DNA of 64,000 nt. It comes from CADEDV01 sp964412375. GTDB lineage: Bacteria; Bacteroidota; Bacteroidia; Chitinophagales; Chitinophagaceae. Shown piece after piece: positions 26,382-34,613 of this stretch (positions are counted from its first letter, which is position 1; every line of letters starts with the position of its first letter). The notes beneath the pieces were generated by a model. That model ran no database searches, was not told the origin of the DNA, and saw only the letters and a list, made by a program, of their open reading frames with translations. The stretch is from contig CAYPOD010000001.1 in NCBI GenBank assembly GCA_964412375.1, positions 186,001 to 250,000 on the forward strand, in the 5' to 3' direction. A program made the position numbers and the translations under genes.

Positions 26382-27000
26382 TTATGTATTAAGATTAAGA
26401 AAGCCCCCGTCAAACGGGTAATCACAACCAGTAACAAAGGCTGCTTCATCCGAACAGAGATATAATGCCAGCGCCGCCACTTCCTCCGGTGTAGCCATGC
26501 GGCCGATGGGTTGTGTCTTTGCCAGTTTATCAAACATTTCCTGTTCTCTCCCTGGATAGTTCTTTTTAAGAAATGCATCTACAAAAGGTGTATGTACTCT
26601 TGCCGGTGAAATGCTGTTGCAGCGAATGCCGTGATGAACATAATCCCTTGCCACAGACAGTGTCATCGCTTCAACGGCACCTTTAGTCATACTATAGGCA
26701 AAACGGCCGGGTAAACCGGCATGATTGGCAACGGAAGTAATATTCAATAGCACACCGGACCCTTGCTCTTTCATTTGCGGAACAACAGCTGCAATACAGT
26801 TGTATACCCCTTTTACATTCACCTGGTAAAGCCGGTCAAAGTCTTCTTCCGTTGTTGTTTCAACANNNNNNNNNNNNNNNNNNNNNNNNNNNNNNNNNNN
26901 NNNNNNNNNNNNNNNNNNNNNNNNNNNNNNNNNNNNNNNNNNNNNNNNNNNNNNNNNNNNNNNNNGTAATAACAGCAATTTTATTTTCTAAAGAGAACAT
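26382..27000 (-). CDS. SDR, probable 2-keto-3-deoxy-L-fuconate dehydrogenase, interrupted by assembly gap
   Basis: The N-terminus (MFSLENKIAVIT, ATG at 27000) and a C-terminal part of about 160 residues flank the N run. The C-terminal part has NVKGVYNCIAAVVPQMK, the catalytic Ser in ITSVANHAG, YSMTK and the end GCDYPFDGGF. Both ends suit one SDR of about 250 residues, with roughly 80 missing. The frame does not stay in register across 100 Ns, so the gap length is not real. The C-terminal text fits dehydrogenases acting on keto-deoxy-fuconate. Two different genes joined by the gap cannot be excluded. Confidence 0.72.
26866..26965. other. Assembly gap of 100 N
   Basis: Exactly 100 N, so the true length is unknown. 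If both sides belong to the same SDR about 240 bases are missing; if not, one or more whole genes could be hidden here, for example the L-fuconate dehydratase that the pathway needs and that is not visible elsewhere in the window. Confidence 0.95.
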
Positions 27001-27009
27001 ATCTTCTTT

Positions 27010-27342
27010 TTAGCCAAGTTCGAAAATTTTATTCATCAGCATCCACTTTTCTCCCGGCGCAGCACCGGGGAGAGCCTGCTGGTAATTCCACATCAGTTGC
27101 TCCCACTGCTGCACTTTTTCATTTTGCTCATCAGCAGCTTTCTTTTTTTCAAAACTGAAATCATCATCCGCCTCCAGTATCATAAACAAATGGGTGTCCT
27201 TTCTGTAAATCTCCAAAGCTGTTATGCCTGCCTTCCGGATTGACGCAATAATCTCAGGCCACACCTGCCTGTGATACTCCTCATACTCCTTTATCTTTTC
27301 AGGGTCGTTCTGTAAATCTAATACCAGGCAATATCGTTTCAT
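27010..27342 (-). CDS. L-rhamnose/L-fucose mutarotase family protein
   Basis: This 110-residue protein belongs to the RhaM-like (DUF718) mutarotases: LDLQNDPEKIKEYEEYHRQVWPEI near the start with the conserved His, then LEIYRKDTHLFMILEAD and PGEKWMLMNKIFEL at the end. These small dimers interconvert alpha and beta anomers. Between the fucose symporter (6 bases downstream of it) and the SDR, the sugar should be L-fucose. Confidence 0.85.
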   Translation of the reverse strand: MKRYCLVLDLQNDPEKIKEYEEYHRQVWPEIIASIRKAGITALEIYRKDTHLFMILEADDDFSFEKKKAADEQNEKVQQWEQLMWNYQQALPGAAPGEKWMLMNKIFELG

Positions 27343-27348
27343 ATCCTT

Positions 27349-28626
27349 TTAATGGTTTACAGTCAGAACAGGGTCACCGGAATTATTATTTTTTAGCTGT
27401 TGAAATGCAAAGACGAAGACAACCACAAAACAAAGCATGGGAACTAAATAAGATAACTGTATGTTTCCACCGGTCATATCTGATATTCCTCCCATTAGAA
27501 GTGGAAACAATGCACCTCCTACAATTGACATGACGATAAACGAAGACGCAATTTTGGTTTCTTCACCAAGCCCCCTAATACCTAATGCAAATATTGTAGG
27601 AAACATTATTGACATAAAGAAAGGAACAGCCATCAATGTATAAACAGCAATTATTCCCTGTGCAAGTACCGTTATTAACATTAACAGAAAACTTATAGCC
27701 GAATAAATAGCAAGAAGACGAGCGGCACTGATATATCGCATAAAGAATGTTCCTGCAAACCGGCCGATCATAAAGCCAACCATTGCTATGGAACCCCACC
27801 AAAAGGCCGCTTGCTTCTCTGGAATATCAGCCGTAAATTTTGAAAAACGTATGATAAAGCTTCCTGCCCCCACCTGTGCTCCTATATAAAATAGCTGAGC
27901 AATCACAGCCCATCGGAAATGCTTATGCCGGAAAACCTTTAAAGAAAAAGATGATTTTTCCTTTTTTCCTTCCTCAGTCACTTCGGGGATCTTTGTAAGA
28001 ATAAACAGGAACAACAATACAAAAACAACAATTCCAATTACCAAATAAGGTATTCTCACAGAAGACGCTTCCATAGCCAGGTACTCATTCAATTTGCCTT
28101 TATCCATTGCCGCCAGCTCTTCCGAACTGTATTCTATTCCGGACAGTATCATAGCACCTCCGATAATTGGCGCCAAAAATGCCCCTACACCATTAAAAGA
28201 CTGTGCAAAATTCAGTCGTTGTGCGGCTGACTTTTCATCACCTAATTTAGTTATATATGGGTTAGCAACTGTTTCCAAAAAAGTAGCTCCGGCAGCGCCT
28301 ACGAACAATGCTACCAGAAAAAAAGAATAGCTTCTTACCATTGAAGCGGGAATAAACAATAAAAAGCCGCATCCAAATAATAACAACCCGAAAATTATAG
28401 CCTTCCTGTATCCGAACCTATGCATAAACCAGCCGGCAGGAAGGGCAATTAAAAAATAAGCAAAGTATATAGAAGTATCAATAAATGCTGACTGTGTATC
28501 TGTAAGCTGACAAGCTTTTTTAAGATGCGGAATAAGGATCGGATTAATATTATGCAGGAAAGCCCACAAAAAGAAAAGTGATGTAACAAGGATAAATGGA
28601 ATAAGATATTTTCTATTTGTATTCAT
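27349..28626 (-). CDS. fucP: L-fucose:H+ symporter
   Basis: This is a 425-residue MFS transporter with about 12 membrane helices. The start FILVTSLFFLWAFLHNINPI and the FVGAAGATFLETVANPYI segment are close to the FucP group of hexose/fucose symporters, in which an Asn/Glu pair near these positions carries protons. It imports L-fucose freed by the fucosidases. It is 6 bases upstream of the mutarotase gene, in the same unit. Confidence 0.88.
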   Translation of the reverse strand: MNTNRKYLIPFILVTSLFFLWAFLHNINPILIPHLKKACQLTDTQSAFIDTSIYFAYFLIALPAGWFMHRFGYRKAIIFGLLLFGCGFLLFIPASMVRSYSFFLVALFVGAAGATFLETVANPYITKLGDEKSAAQRLNFAQSFNGVGAFLAPIIGGAMILSGIEYSSEELAAMDKGKLNEYLAMEASSVRIPYLVIGIVVFVLLFLFILTKIPEVTEEGKKEKSSFSLKVFRHKHFRWAVIAQLFYIGAQVGAGSFIIRFSKFTADIPEKQAAFWWGSIAMVGFMIGRFAGTFFMRYISAARLLAIYSAISFLLMLITVLAQGIIAVYTLMAVPFFMSIMFPTIFALGIRGLGEETKIASSFIVMSIVGGALFPLLMGGISDMTGGNIQLSYLVPMLCFVVVFVFAFQQLKNNNSGDPVLTVNH

Positions 28627-28673
28627 CTGGCCTGGCAGTTTAAATATTCTTTTGATAATTGGTAAAAATCATT

Positions 28674-30212
28674 TCAATAATCAGTTTCCTTATATACCCC
28701 CAATTCCCCCAGCACCGGGTTCATCCTTGACGATTGAATAGTGACCCTCAGACCCAAAGCTGAAACAGGTGGAAAACGAAGCAGACGTTTATACCCTATT
28801 GTTGTACCCGAAGTTAATTTTTTCCATTCACCATTTTCGTTGTACTCAGCGGTAAACCGTTCCACCCGTTGTCCTTTCCGGATATTTTCCTGCAACGATA
28901 ATACATCAAATATCCGGGGATTACGGAAACTAAATTCTATAACAGCTGTTGTGTCGTTTCCTTTCGTCGTCCAGTGAGTGTGATCCTTTCCATCGGTCAA
29001 CTTTCTTTTTCCCTTGCCCTTACTGCGTACTTTAGCCTTTTTCAAATAATTTACGGCAAATGTTTCATCCCGCAGCCGTTTCCATTCCTGCAGGTTCTTT
29101 GCATCGTTTTCATGGATCAGACCTCTTTTATCAGGAGGAATATTCAGCAAAAGCACTCCGTTGCGGCCAACAGAACTGTAATATATATCCATCAGCTTTT
29201 GCGGAGTTTTTACATCGTTATCTTCTTCAGGATGATAGAACCACCCGGGTCGTATGGACACATTAGTTTCTGCCGGGTACCACACCAAACTTTTTGCCTT
29301 CACAATTTTTTCCCGGCTGCCCAGGTCATCTTCCATTAAATTCATCGGTGCGAAACCGATCTCTTTCTGAGAATTTGCGGCTATGTGTTCCTGTAGCATG
29401 GCATCTGCAGGCAACACATTCCATTCTGTTTCCCTGCCATATCCTGATTCAGTTCCCACCCATCTGACATCGGGTCCCATCACTGCAATTACTGCATCGG
29501 GCTGCAGCTTTCTGATGTGTGCATACCAGCGGTTGAAATCATACACCTGTTTTTTTCCATTGGGTCCCTCGCCGTTGGCGCCATCAAACCACACTTCTTC
29601 TATCTTGCCGTAATTAGTCAATAGCTCTGTGAGCTGATTAATAAAATAATCATTGTAGCCGGCAGAATCTCCGAAATAAGAAGAGTTTCTGTCCCACGGC
29701 GAGAGATAAACACCAAAACCAAGACCATATTCTTTGCAGGCATCAGCCGTTTCTTTCACCACATCACCCTCCCCTTTTTTCCAGGGGCTGTTCTTTACCG
29801 AATGCTCAGTGTATTGACTGGGCCAGAGGCAAAAACCATCATGATGTTTTGCCGTCAGAATAATTTGTTTGATGCCTGCTTCTTTGCAAACCTTCACCCA
29901 CTGTCTTGCATCCAGCGCCGTGGGATTAAAAATAGCCGGGCTTTCTTTTCCATCACCCCATTCTTTATTGGTGAATGTATTCACTCCAAAATGAATGAAC
30001 CCTGTCAACTCCAGTTGTTGCCAGCGAAGCTGTCGTTGCGATGGTGCTACCTGAGCAGCTTTGCGGATGATATCTGCCTCTGAATCCGACGGGATAATGC
30101 TGATGTGATTACCACTGGAAAATAACTGCGAATAACTGCGAAGACACAACAATAACATGATAAAAACAAACGATACTCTGCTATTCTGTACCTGAAGTGT
30201 TTTTTTCTTCAT
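28674..30212 (-). CDS. GH29 alpha-L-fucosidase (second copy, GH29-B type)
   Basis: This 512-residue enzyme has an N-terminal signal ending in SYSQ. The GH29 barrel shows FIHFGVNTFTNKEWGDG, LTAKHHDGFCLWPS, the nucleophile region VWFDGANGEGPNG and RPGWFYHPEED. This is the GH29-B pattern, which prefers alpha-1,3/1,4-linked fucose. The last 130 residues form a discoidin-like carbohydrate-binding domain (ending MNPVLGELGVYKE). It leads the fucose genes of the minus-strand locus. A closely similar enzyme is at 56359-57768. A 10-bp tandem duplication lies in its signal-peptide region (30121-30140). Confidence 0.9.
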   Translation of the reverse strand: MKKKTLQVQNSRVSFVFIMLLLCLRSYSQLFSSGNHISIIPSDSEADIIRKAAQVAPSQRQLRWQQLELTGFIHFGVNTFTNKEWGDGKESPAIFNPTALDARQWVKVCKEAGIKQIILTAKHHDGFCLWPSQYTEHSVKNSPWKKGEGDVVKETADACKEYGLGFGVYLSPWDRNSSYFGDSAGYNDYFINQLTELLTNYGKIEEVWFDGANGEGPNGKKQVYDFNRWYAHIRKLQPDAVIAVMGPDVRWVGTESGYGRETEWNVLPADAMLQEHIAANSQKEIGFAPMNLMEDDLGSREKIVKAKSLVWYPAETNVSIRPGWFYHPEEDNDVKTPQKLMDIYYSSVGRNGVLLLNIPPDKRGLIHENDAKNLQEWKRLRDETFAVNYLKKAKVRSKGKGKRKLTDGKDHTHWTTKGNDTTAVIEFSFRNPRIFDVLSLQENIRKGQRVERFTAEYNENGEWKKLTSGTTIGYKRLLRFPPVSALGLRVTIQSSRMNPVLGELGVYKETDY

Positions 30213-30235
30213 TCCTCTGATTGAAATTGTTGTTA

Positions 30236-30275
30236 ATAAAAGAGAAGCACCTGACGGATAATTCCGCAGATGCTT
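30236..30275 (-). terminator. Imperfect hairpin between the DUF1573 gene and the fucosidase operon
   Basis: AAGCA-C-CTG-A-CGGA (30245-30258), loop TAAT and TCCG-CAG-A-TGCTT (30263-30275) form a hairpin with one mismatch and one bulge. On the minus strand it is followed by TTTATTAAC. It lies in the 155-base space downstream of the DUF1573 stop and may close the susCD transcript or attenuate read-through into the enzyme genes. Confidence 0.4.
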
Positions 30276-30367
30276 GCTCAGTTGACTGCTAACTGCTTGC
30301 TAAGAAAAACTGTCTTTGAAAATTTTATATCTTATGCTGCAAACTCTGCCTTCAATATTTTATCATT

Positions 30368-31138
30368 TTAGGTTTTCCTGGCAGGTTGATTACCTCCTGG
30401 CCTCAGCTTTTCATTCAATATTTTCAATTCAAGGGTATTTGCCAGTTTTCTGCCATTCACATAAGGTACAACTTTTATGATCGCATCCTTACCGGACGAT
30501 GCCGGCATCGTATAAATAAAATTCACTACACCTTTTGTTTTGGATGGTATCCTGCCCGGACTCGTAAACTGCAGTCCTTCACTATTTCCGTCCACTTCAA
30601 ATTTCAGTGTCATGTCTTTACTGGTACTGTTGGCATAATGAAGCTGCATCTGTTTTGTTTCTCCGGGCTTTGCATAGCCAAAAGCCATAACTTTCAACCT
30701 CAGGTATAAACCATTTCCAAAATTGTAGGGGTATTCATCCTCAATCGGGTGTTCCATTGGTTCTATCACTCCTTCCACCCATATCCTGCTATACTCCTGC
30801 CCGTTATTACTCAGCACTACTATTTCTTTGGAAAAGAAGCCCGAAAGATAACTGGGATTGAACGTGATGGTTATTTTACCTTTCTCACCCGGTTTAACGG
30901 GACCTTTTGTGACCATTTTACCAATACAACCGCAGCCGCTGTTCACTTCATCCACCGAAACGGGTTTTGTGCCATTATTCCGGAAAATAAATGTATGAGA
31001 GACTTTACCATTTTTTTCCTGTATAGTTCCGAAATTATACACCCTTTCCTCAAACTGAATGGATGTTGAAAGCGTTTGCGACCATACAGTCTCAGCAAAA
31101 ACAAGAATCACCAGGTAAAAAATAAAAACTCTTTTCAT
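30368..31138 (-). CDS. DUF1573 protein
   Basis: This is a 256-residue exported protein (signal ending near VWSQ). The first half is a DUF1573 immunoglobulin-like domain: FEERVYNFGTIQEKNGKVSHTF, then NSGCGCIGKMVTKGPVKPGEKG with the conserved Cys pair, and FNPSYLSGFFSKE. The second half is a second beta domain with a polar C-terminus. DUF1573 proteins are common in Bacteroidota envelopes and have no settled role. It follows the F5/8 lipoprotein by 38 bases at the end of the SusCD block. Confidence 0.82.
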   Translation of the reverse strand: MKRVFIFYLVILVFAETVWSQTLSTSIQFEERVYNFGTIQEKNGKVSHTFIFRNNGTKPVSVDEVNSGCGCIGKMVTKGPVKPGEKGKITITFNPSYLSGFFSKEIVVLSNNGQEYSRIWVEGVIEPMEHPIEDEYPYNFGNGLYLRLKVMAFGYAKPGETKQMQLHYANSTSKDMTLKFEVDGNSEGLQFTSPGRIPSKTKGVVNFIYTMPASSGKDAIIKVVPYVNGRKLANTLELKILNEKLRPGGNQPARKT

Positions 31139-31176
31139 TTGTTTAGGCCTTTGATATTATCTTTCAAAAACAACTA

Positions 31177-32208
31177 CTAATTGGCATAAACATCAAACTC
31201 GGCTATCCTCCTGTTCTGTGTGTTTGTTGATGTGCCATAATTTAACCGAAGCCTTACAAATCTCGCCTGGATGGACTTATAAAAGTGAATGTATGTATAA
31301 CCAGATGCATAAGAAAGATTTGCCCGCAACGGTGAACCGATGGTCTCATAATTAATGCCGTCATTACTTAAAAATACAGTGACCTGTGTCGGAGTTTGGT
31401 TTGATGTTGTTGTTGTAAACAATCGAAACCCTGTTACATTAGCGGCGGTCTGCATATCTACATCAACAAACCCTTCTGTAGTTGATCCCCATCTTGAATA
31501 ACTGGCAGTTGATCCATCAACGATGCTTCCTGCAGGTGAAGGGTCCGGAGATAGTGTTACACTCCATCCGGTTCTTGGTGTTATAAGTGAGCCTACAGCT
31601 TCAGCGGCACCTGCATTGAATTTAATCAGCTGAATTGAAACATTCACGACGATATATACTACCTGTGAAGCGCTGTTACTGGTTATTGCGCCCGCTGAAG
31701 GATTGGAAACACTGGTAAGTTTCACAGGAGCCATATATGCAGTTTCCGTGAGTGACCCAAGACTTCCCAGATCAGCAGTGATCGTTATAGAATCAGCAGA
31801 CCTTGTAGCGCCGCCGGGCAACTGGGCCGTTAGGTTTGTTCCTGTAAAAAATCCTGCAGGAAATGCTTTATAGTTTGTGTTGTTTGCTGTATTATATTTT
31901 TCGATCAGGCTATTATCTAATTGTGCAGAGACTGCGACAGACTGGCTTACAGGATTTGTAGCCAGCACAGGAAATTTGATCTCTGCAGGAATATTCCCGG
32001 AAAGATTTATAAATCCGCTGCCGCCAGGGTCGGGGTGATTCGTTACAGCATAGCTGAACGAATTCTGCGGTGCATTGCCGGAGCTTTCGACATTCGTAAA
32101 AAATTTCACTTCGGGATCACCCTTAAAATCATAGGAGTCCTTCTTTTTACATGCCAGAAGCAGAGAAGCGGAAATGATACATCCTGTTAGATATCTTAGT
32201 GGCAACAT
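31177..32208 (-). CDS. DUF1735 surface lipoprotein with F5/8-type C-terminal domain
   Basis: This is a 343-residue lipoprotein (lipobox Cys in LLLACKKKD). Residues about 30-190 are a DUF1735 domain, which occurs at the N-terminus of surface glycan-binding and GH18 proteins in Bacteroides. Residues about 200-343 form a discoidin (F5/8 type C) domain: GSIVDGSTASYSRWG, VTVFLSNDGINYE, ARFVRLRLNYG. It is probably a surface glycan-binding protein that holds the N-glycan for the GH18 and SusCD. It follows the LamG lipoprotein by 28 bases. Confidence 0.85.
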   Translation of the reverse strand: MLPLRYLTGCIISASLLLACKKKDSYDFKGDPEVKFFTNVESSGNAPQNSFSYAVTNHPDPGGSGFINLSGNIPAEIKFPVLATNPVSQSVAVSAQLDNSLIEKYNTANNTNYKAFPAGFFTGTNLTAQLPGGATRSADSITITADLGSLGSLTETAYMAPVKLTSVSNPSAGAITSNSASQVVYIVVNVSIQLIKFNAGAAEAVGSLITPRTGWSVTLSPDPSPAGSIVDGSTASYSRWGSTTEGFVDVDMQTAANVTGFRLFTTTTSNQTPTQVTVFLSNDGINYETIGSPLRANLSYASGYTYIHFYKSIQARFVRLRLNYGTSTNTQNRRIAEFDVYAN

Positions 32209-32236
32209 AATTCAATTTTTTAGCATTAAGACTTTA

Positions 32237-33493
32237 TTATTGACTGCATCTGTTCAGGCCATCATTGGTCCAGGTAACATACTGCGATTTATCAACATTA
32301 ACCATATTACCATTGCCGGCATTATCCCAATACACATTGGTCCAGTCCATATCATACTTAGCACCTTCAGAAGATGAATTGTGAAAAATATGTCCTGCCC
32401 CTTCATTGAATTTCCAATATGCCACCAATCCATCAGCATTGGGGTCAGCGCCGCAAAGGTTGAGTTTTATCTCAGCCGGTGTTAAGGCACGGTTCCACAC
32501 CCTGCACTCTGCAATACGACCATTGAAGTATTGCCTTGTATCATAACCACCCCAATTCTGGCCGAGATTTAACCGGGAGAATTCCATCACCATTGACCCT
32601 GAGACCTCCGTTGCTTTATTACCATCAACGTACATGATACATTTACTGCCATCATATGCCAATGAAATGGTGTACCACTGCATAGGATTGAACCCATAAG
32701 CAAAAGCACCGCCAAGTGAACCGATCAATTGCAACGAATTAATAGGATTGCCCAACTCACCATAGCGCAAACCGATAGAAGCCTGTTCAGTAACGTTTGT
32801 CCAGCTAATCAGAGTTTGTATCGGTTGCGGATTTGTATTGCCTGTTCCGTCACGGAAAGCATAAACCAGATTCTTTATTTCCAGTGTGAAATTGGGAAGT
32901 ACCGCTGGATTCTGTGCGTCGAAGAATGCAGAAGCATTGAAGCGACCCCTGGTGCCCGGTGAGCCGGTGGTAGGACCGGTAGAGTTGTTCATTGATATTG
33001 CAGAAAAACTGATCACCCTCGCAATTCGCAGGTAAATTGTTCTGCCGGACTCCAGCACTGTCATGTCTCCTCCAGACACTTGTTTTATTGTAAGAGGTAT
33101 GAGGTAGGTTCTTCCATCTAATAATGGTGAAGTAGAGATCACTTTTACAGACACCGGGGTTGATGATGAAGATCCGGCTTTTATAACGGTAGAGAGATCC
33201 GTGATCTCGACAGCACCGTCAGGAACCGGGAAATAGGTAGTGCCTTTTTCATTATTATATCTTTCCACTGCACCCGGATCAAATTCAAAAACAACATTGA
33301 TGTCTTCAGTTGCTTTGTAAGTGGATGTTGCCGTCACTGAAAACTCAGATGGAGTGTTCTCAACGGTAAATTTTACGATCGGGTCCACTTCGGTGCCGGT
33401 GACAAGAATCACCGGGTCGCCGAAAGTTGCTTTCTTGCAACTCAGCACACCAAGGGAGATCAATATCAGCCCAAAGAATATCTTAGTCTTCAT
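32237..33493 (-). CDS. DUF1735 surface lipoprotein with LamG-type domain
   Basis: This 418-residue lipoprotein starts at the ATG at 33493 (33499 also possible), which gives the signal MKTKIFFGLILISLGVLSCKK. A longer frame would overlap the GH18 gene. Residues about 25-165 are DUF1735. Residues about 195-395 are a LamG/concanavalin-like jelly roll with WYTISLAYDGSKCIMYVDG and GRIAECRVWNRALTPAEI. It is probably a second surface glycan-binding protein. Position between GH18 and the F5/8 lipoprotein matches the layout of known high-mannose N-glycan loci in Bacteroides. Confidence 0.85.
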   Translation of the reverse strand: MKTKIFFGLILISLGVLSCKKATFGDPVILVTGTEVDPIVKFTVENTPSEFSVTATSTYKATEDINVVFEFDPGAVERYNNEKGTTYFPVPDGAVEITDLSTVIKAGSSSSTPVSVKVISTSPLLDGRTYLIPLTIKQVSGGDMTVLESGRTIYLRIARVISFSAISMNNSTGPTTGSPGTRGRFNASAFFDAQNPAVLPNFTLEIKNLVYAFRDGTGNTNPQPIQTLISWTNVTEQASIGLRYGELGNPINSLQLIGSLGGAFAYGFNPMQWYTISLAYDGSKCIMYVDGNKATEVSGSMVMEFSRLNLGQNWGGYDTRQYFNGRIAECRVWNRALTPAEIKLNLCGADPNADGLVAYWKFNEGAGHIFHNSSSEGAKYDMDWTNVYWDNAGNGNMVNVDKSQYVTWTNDGLNRCSQ

Positions 33494-33527
33494 TTGCATA
33501 TTTTTTATCAATGATTGAACAGTTGGT

Positions 33528-34586
33528 TTAGCGAATAGCCGGATTAGCAATCTGGATACAACGCCTTACATTATAATAAGGTATTCCCGTTGGGGAATAG
33601 TAATCACGGTCAAAATAGAAAGCACCAAATCCTGCCTTTTTACCTTGCGTAGGATTCCATCTTGCCATTCCCTCTAATGAATACATCCTGGAACCATCAG
33701 TTGTCAGCGTATTACCATTCGCTTCCACAAATGGGCTGCCTCCATTTGTGGAATGGTCGCCAAAGTTTTCCGTTACCATAAATTTTCCCGGAGGAACTGC
33801 TGTCTGAACAGCATTATAATAAGATTGCAGTCTTGTTGCAGAGTGTTCGGTAAATCCCTGTGTATATGCCTGACGAATAAAATAATCGGCATACTCACCT
33901 GTAGCAACAGGAGGAACCTGGTTATAAAAGTCAATAATGAGTAATTTACCAGGCATAGAGCCTTTCGGGCCAAAATATTGGCCAATATGTTCTACCAGTT
34001 TGGTAAAGTTGTTGCCCTGTAACCAATCGCCTTCAGGTTCATAGTCAAGATCAACCCCATCCAGATCAAGATCTGAATCAAGCACCTGGTCAACCAGGTA
34101 TTGGGCATAAACTGCAATTCCTGCATCATTCCTGTTTGCTGATAAATCATACTCCGTTCCATCCCGCAGGGTGATCACATGATTCATTCTTGTTATGGTC
34201 GGCACAACGAATCGTGTGCCTTTGTTCTTTTTGACAAACTTGATATCATCATAAGCAATAGGAGCATAGCTATCTTCGTCATCAGGGTCGTTACCCGGAA
34301 TGCCCATCCACAGTGAAACAATGTCGATGCTGTCAGGCAAACCAATAATGCGTTCACCCCACGATGCCGGATCTTTATATCCGGATGCACCTTCGATGGG
34401 TGCATAGGCAGCATACCAGCCAAAAAACAGGGAGTGATCTGTTTTCTTGTAAGCCCTCAGGTTGGCATAATACTGTTCATCATAAGTGAATGGCGCCTGA
34501 ATATCCAGGGGCTTCACCTTTTTACATGCCATAAAAGATAGCAGTAGAACGAGCACCCCGGAGAAAGATATTAGTTTTATTTTCAT
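33528..34586 (-). CDS. GH18 endo-beta-N-acetylglucosaminidase-like lipoprotein
   Basis: This 352-residue lipoprotein has its lipobox Cys at SFMACKKVK (C21). The GH18 catalytic motif DGVDLDYE (176-183) is intact, with E183 as acid and the Asp that positions the N-acetyl group. The group resembles EndoF/EndoH-type enzymes that cut between the two GlcNAc residues of N-glycans. Placed directly after SusD, it would release the glycan at the cell surface for SusC import and for GH92, GH125 and GH29 trimming. Chitinase activity is less likely in this context. Confidence 0.85.
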   Translation of the reverse strand: MKIKLISFSGVLVLLLSFMACKKVKPLDIQAPFTYDEQYYANLRAYKKTDHSLFFGWYAAYAPIEGASGYKDPASWGERIIGLPDSIDIVSLWMGIPGNDPDDEDSYAPIAYDDIKFVKKNKGTRFVVPTITRMNHVITLRDGTEYDLSANRNDAGIAVYAQYLVDQVLDSDLDLDGVDLDYEPEGDWLQGNNFTKLVEHIGQYFGPKGSMPGKLLIIDFYNQVPPVATGEYADYFIRQAYTQGFTEHSATRLQSYYNAVQTAVPPGKFMVTENFGDHSTNGGSPFVEANGNTLTTDGSRMYSLEGMARWNPTQGKKAGFGAFYFDRDYYSPTGIPYYNVRRCIQIANPAIR

Positions 34587-34613
34587 AACTCTGAGATTTT
34601 GCAGTTAGGTATT

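Noticed and set aside
25052..26578. Longer 508-residue form of the first fucosidase
   Set aside because: The extra 70 residues overlap the SDR gene and precede a clear signal peptide starting at 26368.
30121..30140. 10-bp tandem duplication aataactgcg in the signal-peptide region of the fucosidase
   Set aside because: The reading frame and signal peptide are intact, so a phase-variation role is unsupported by two copies alone.
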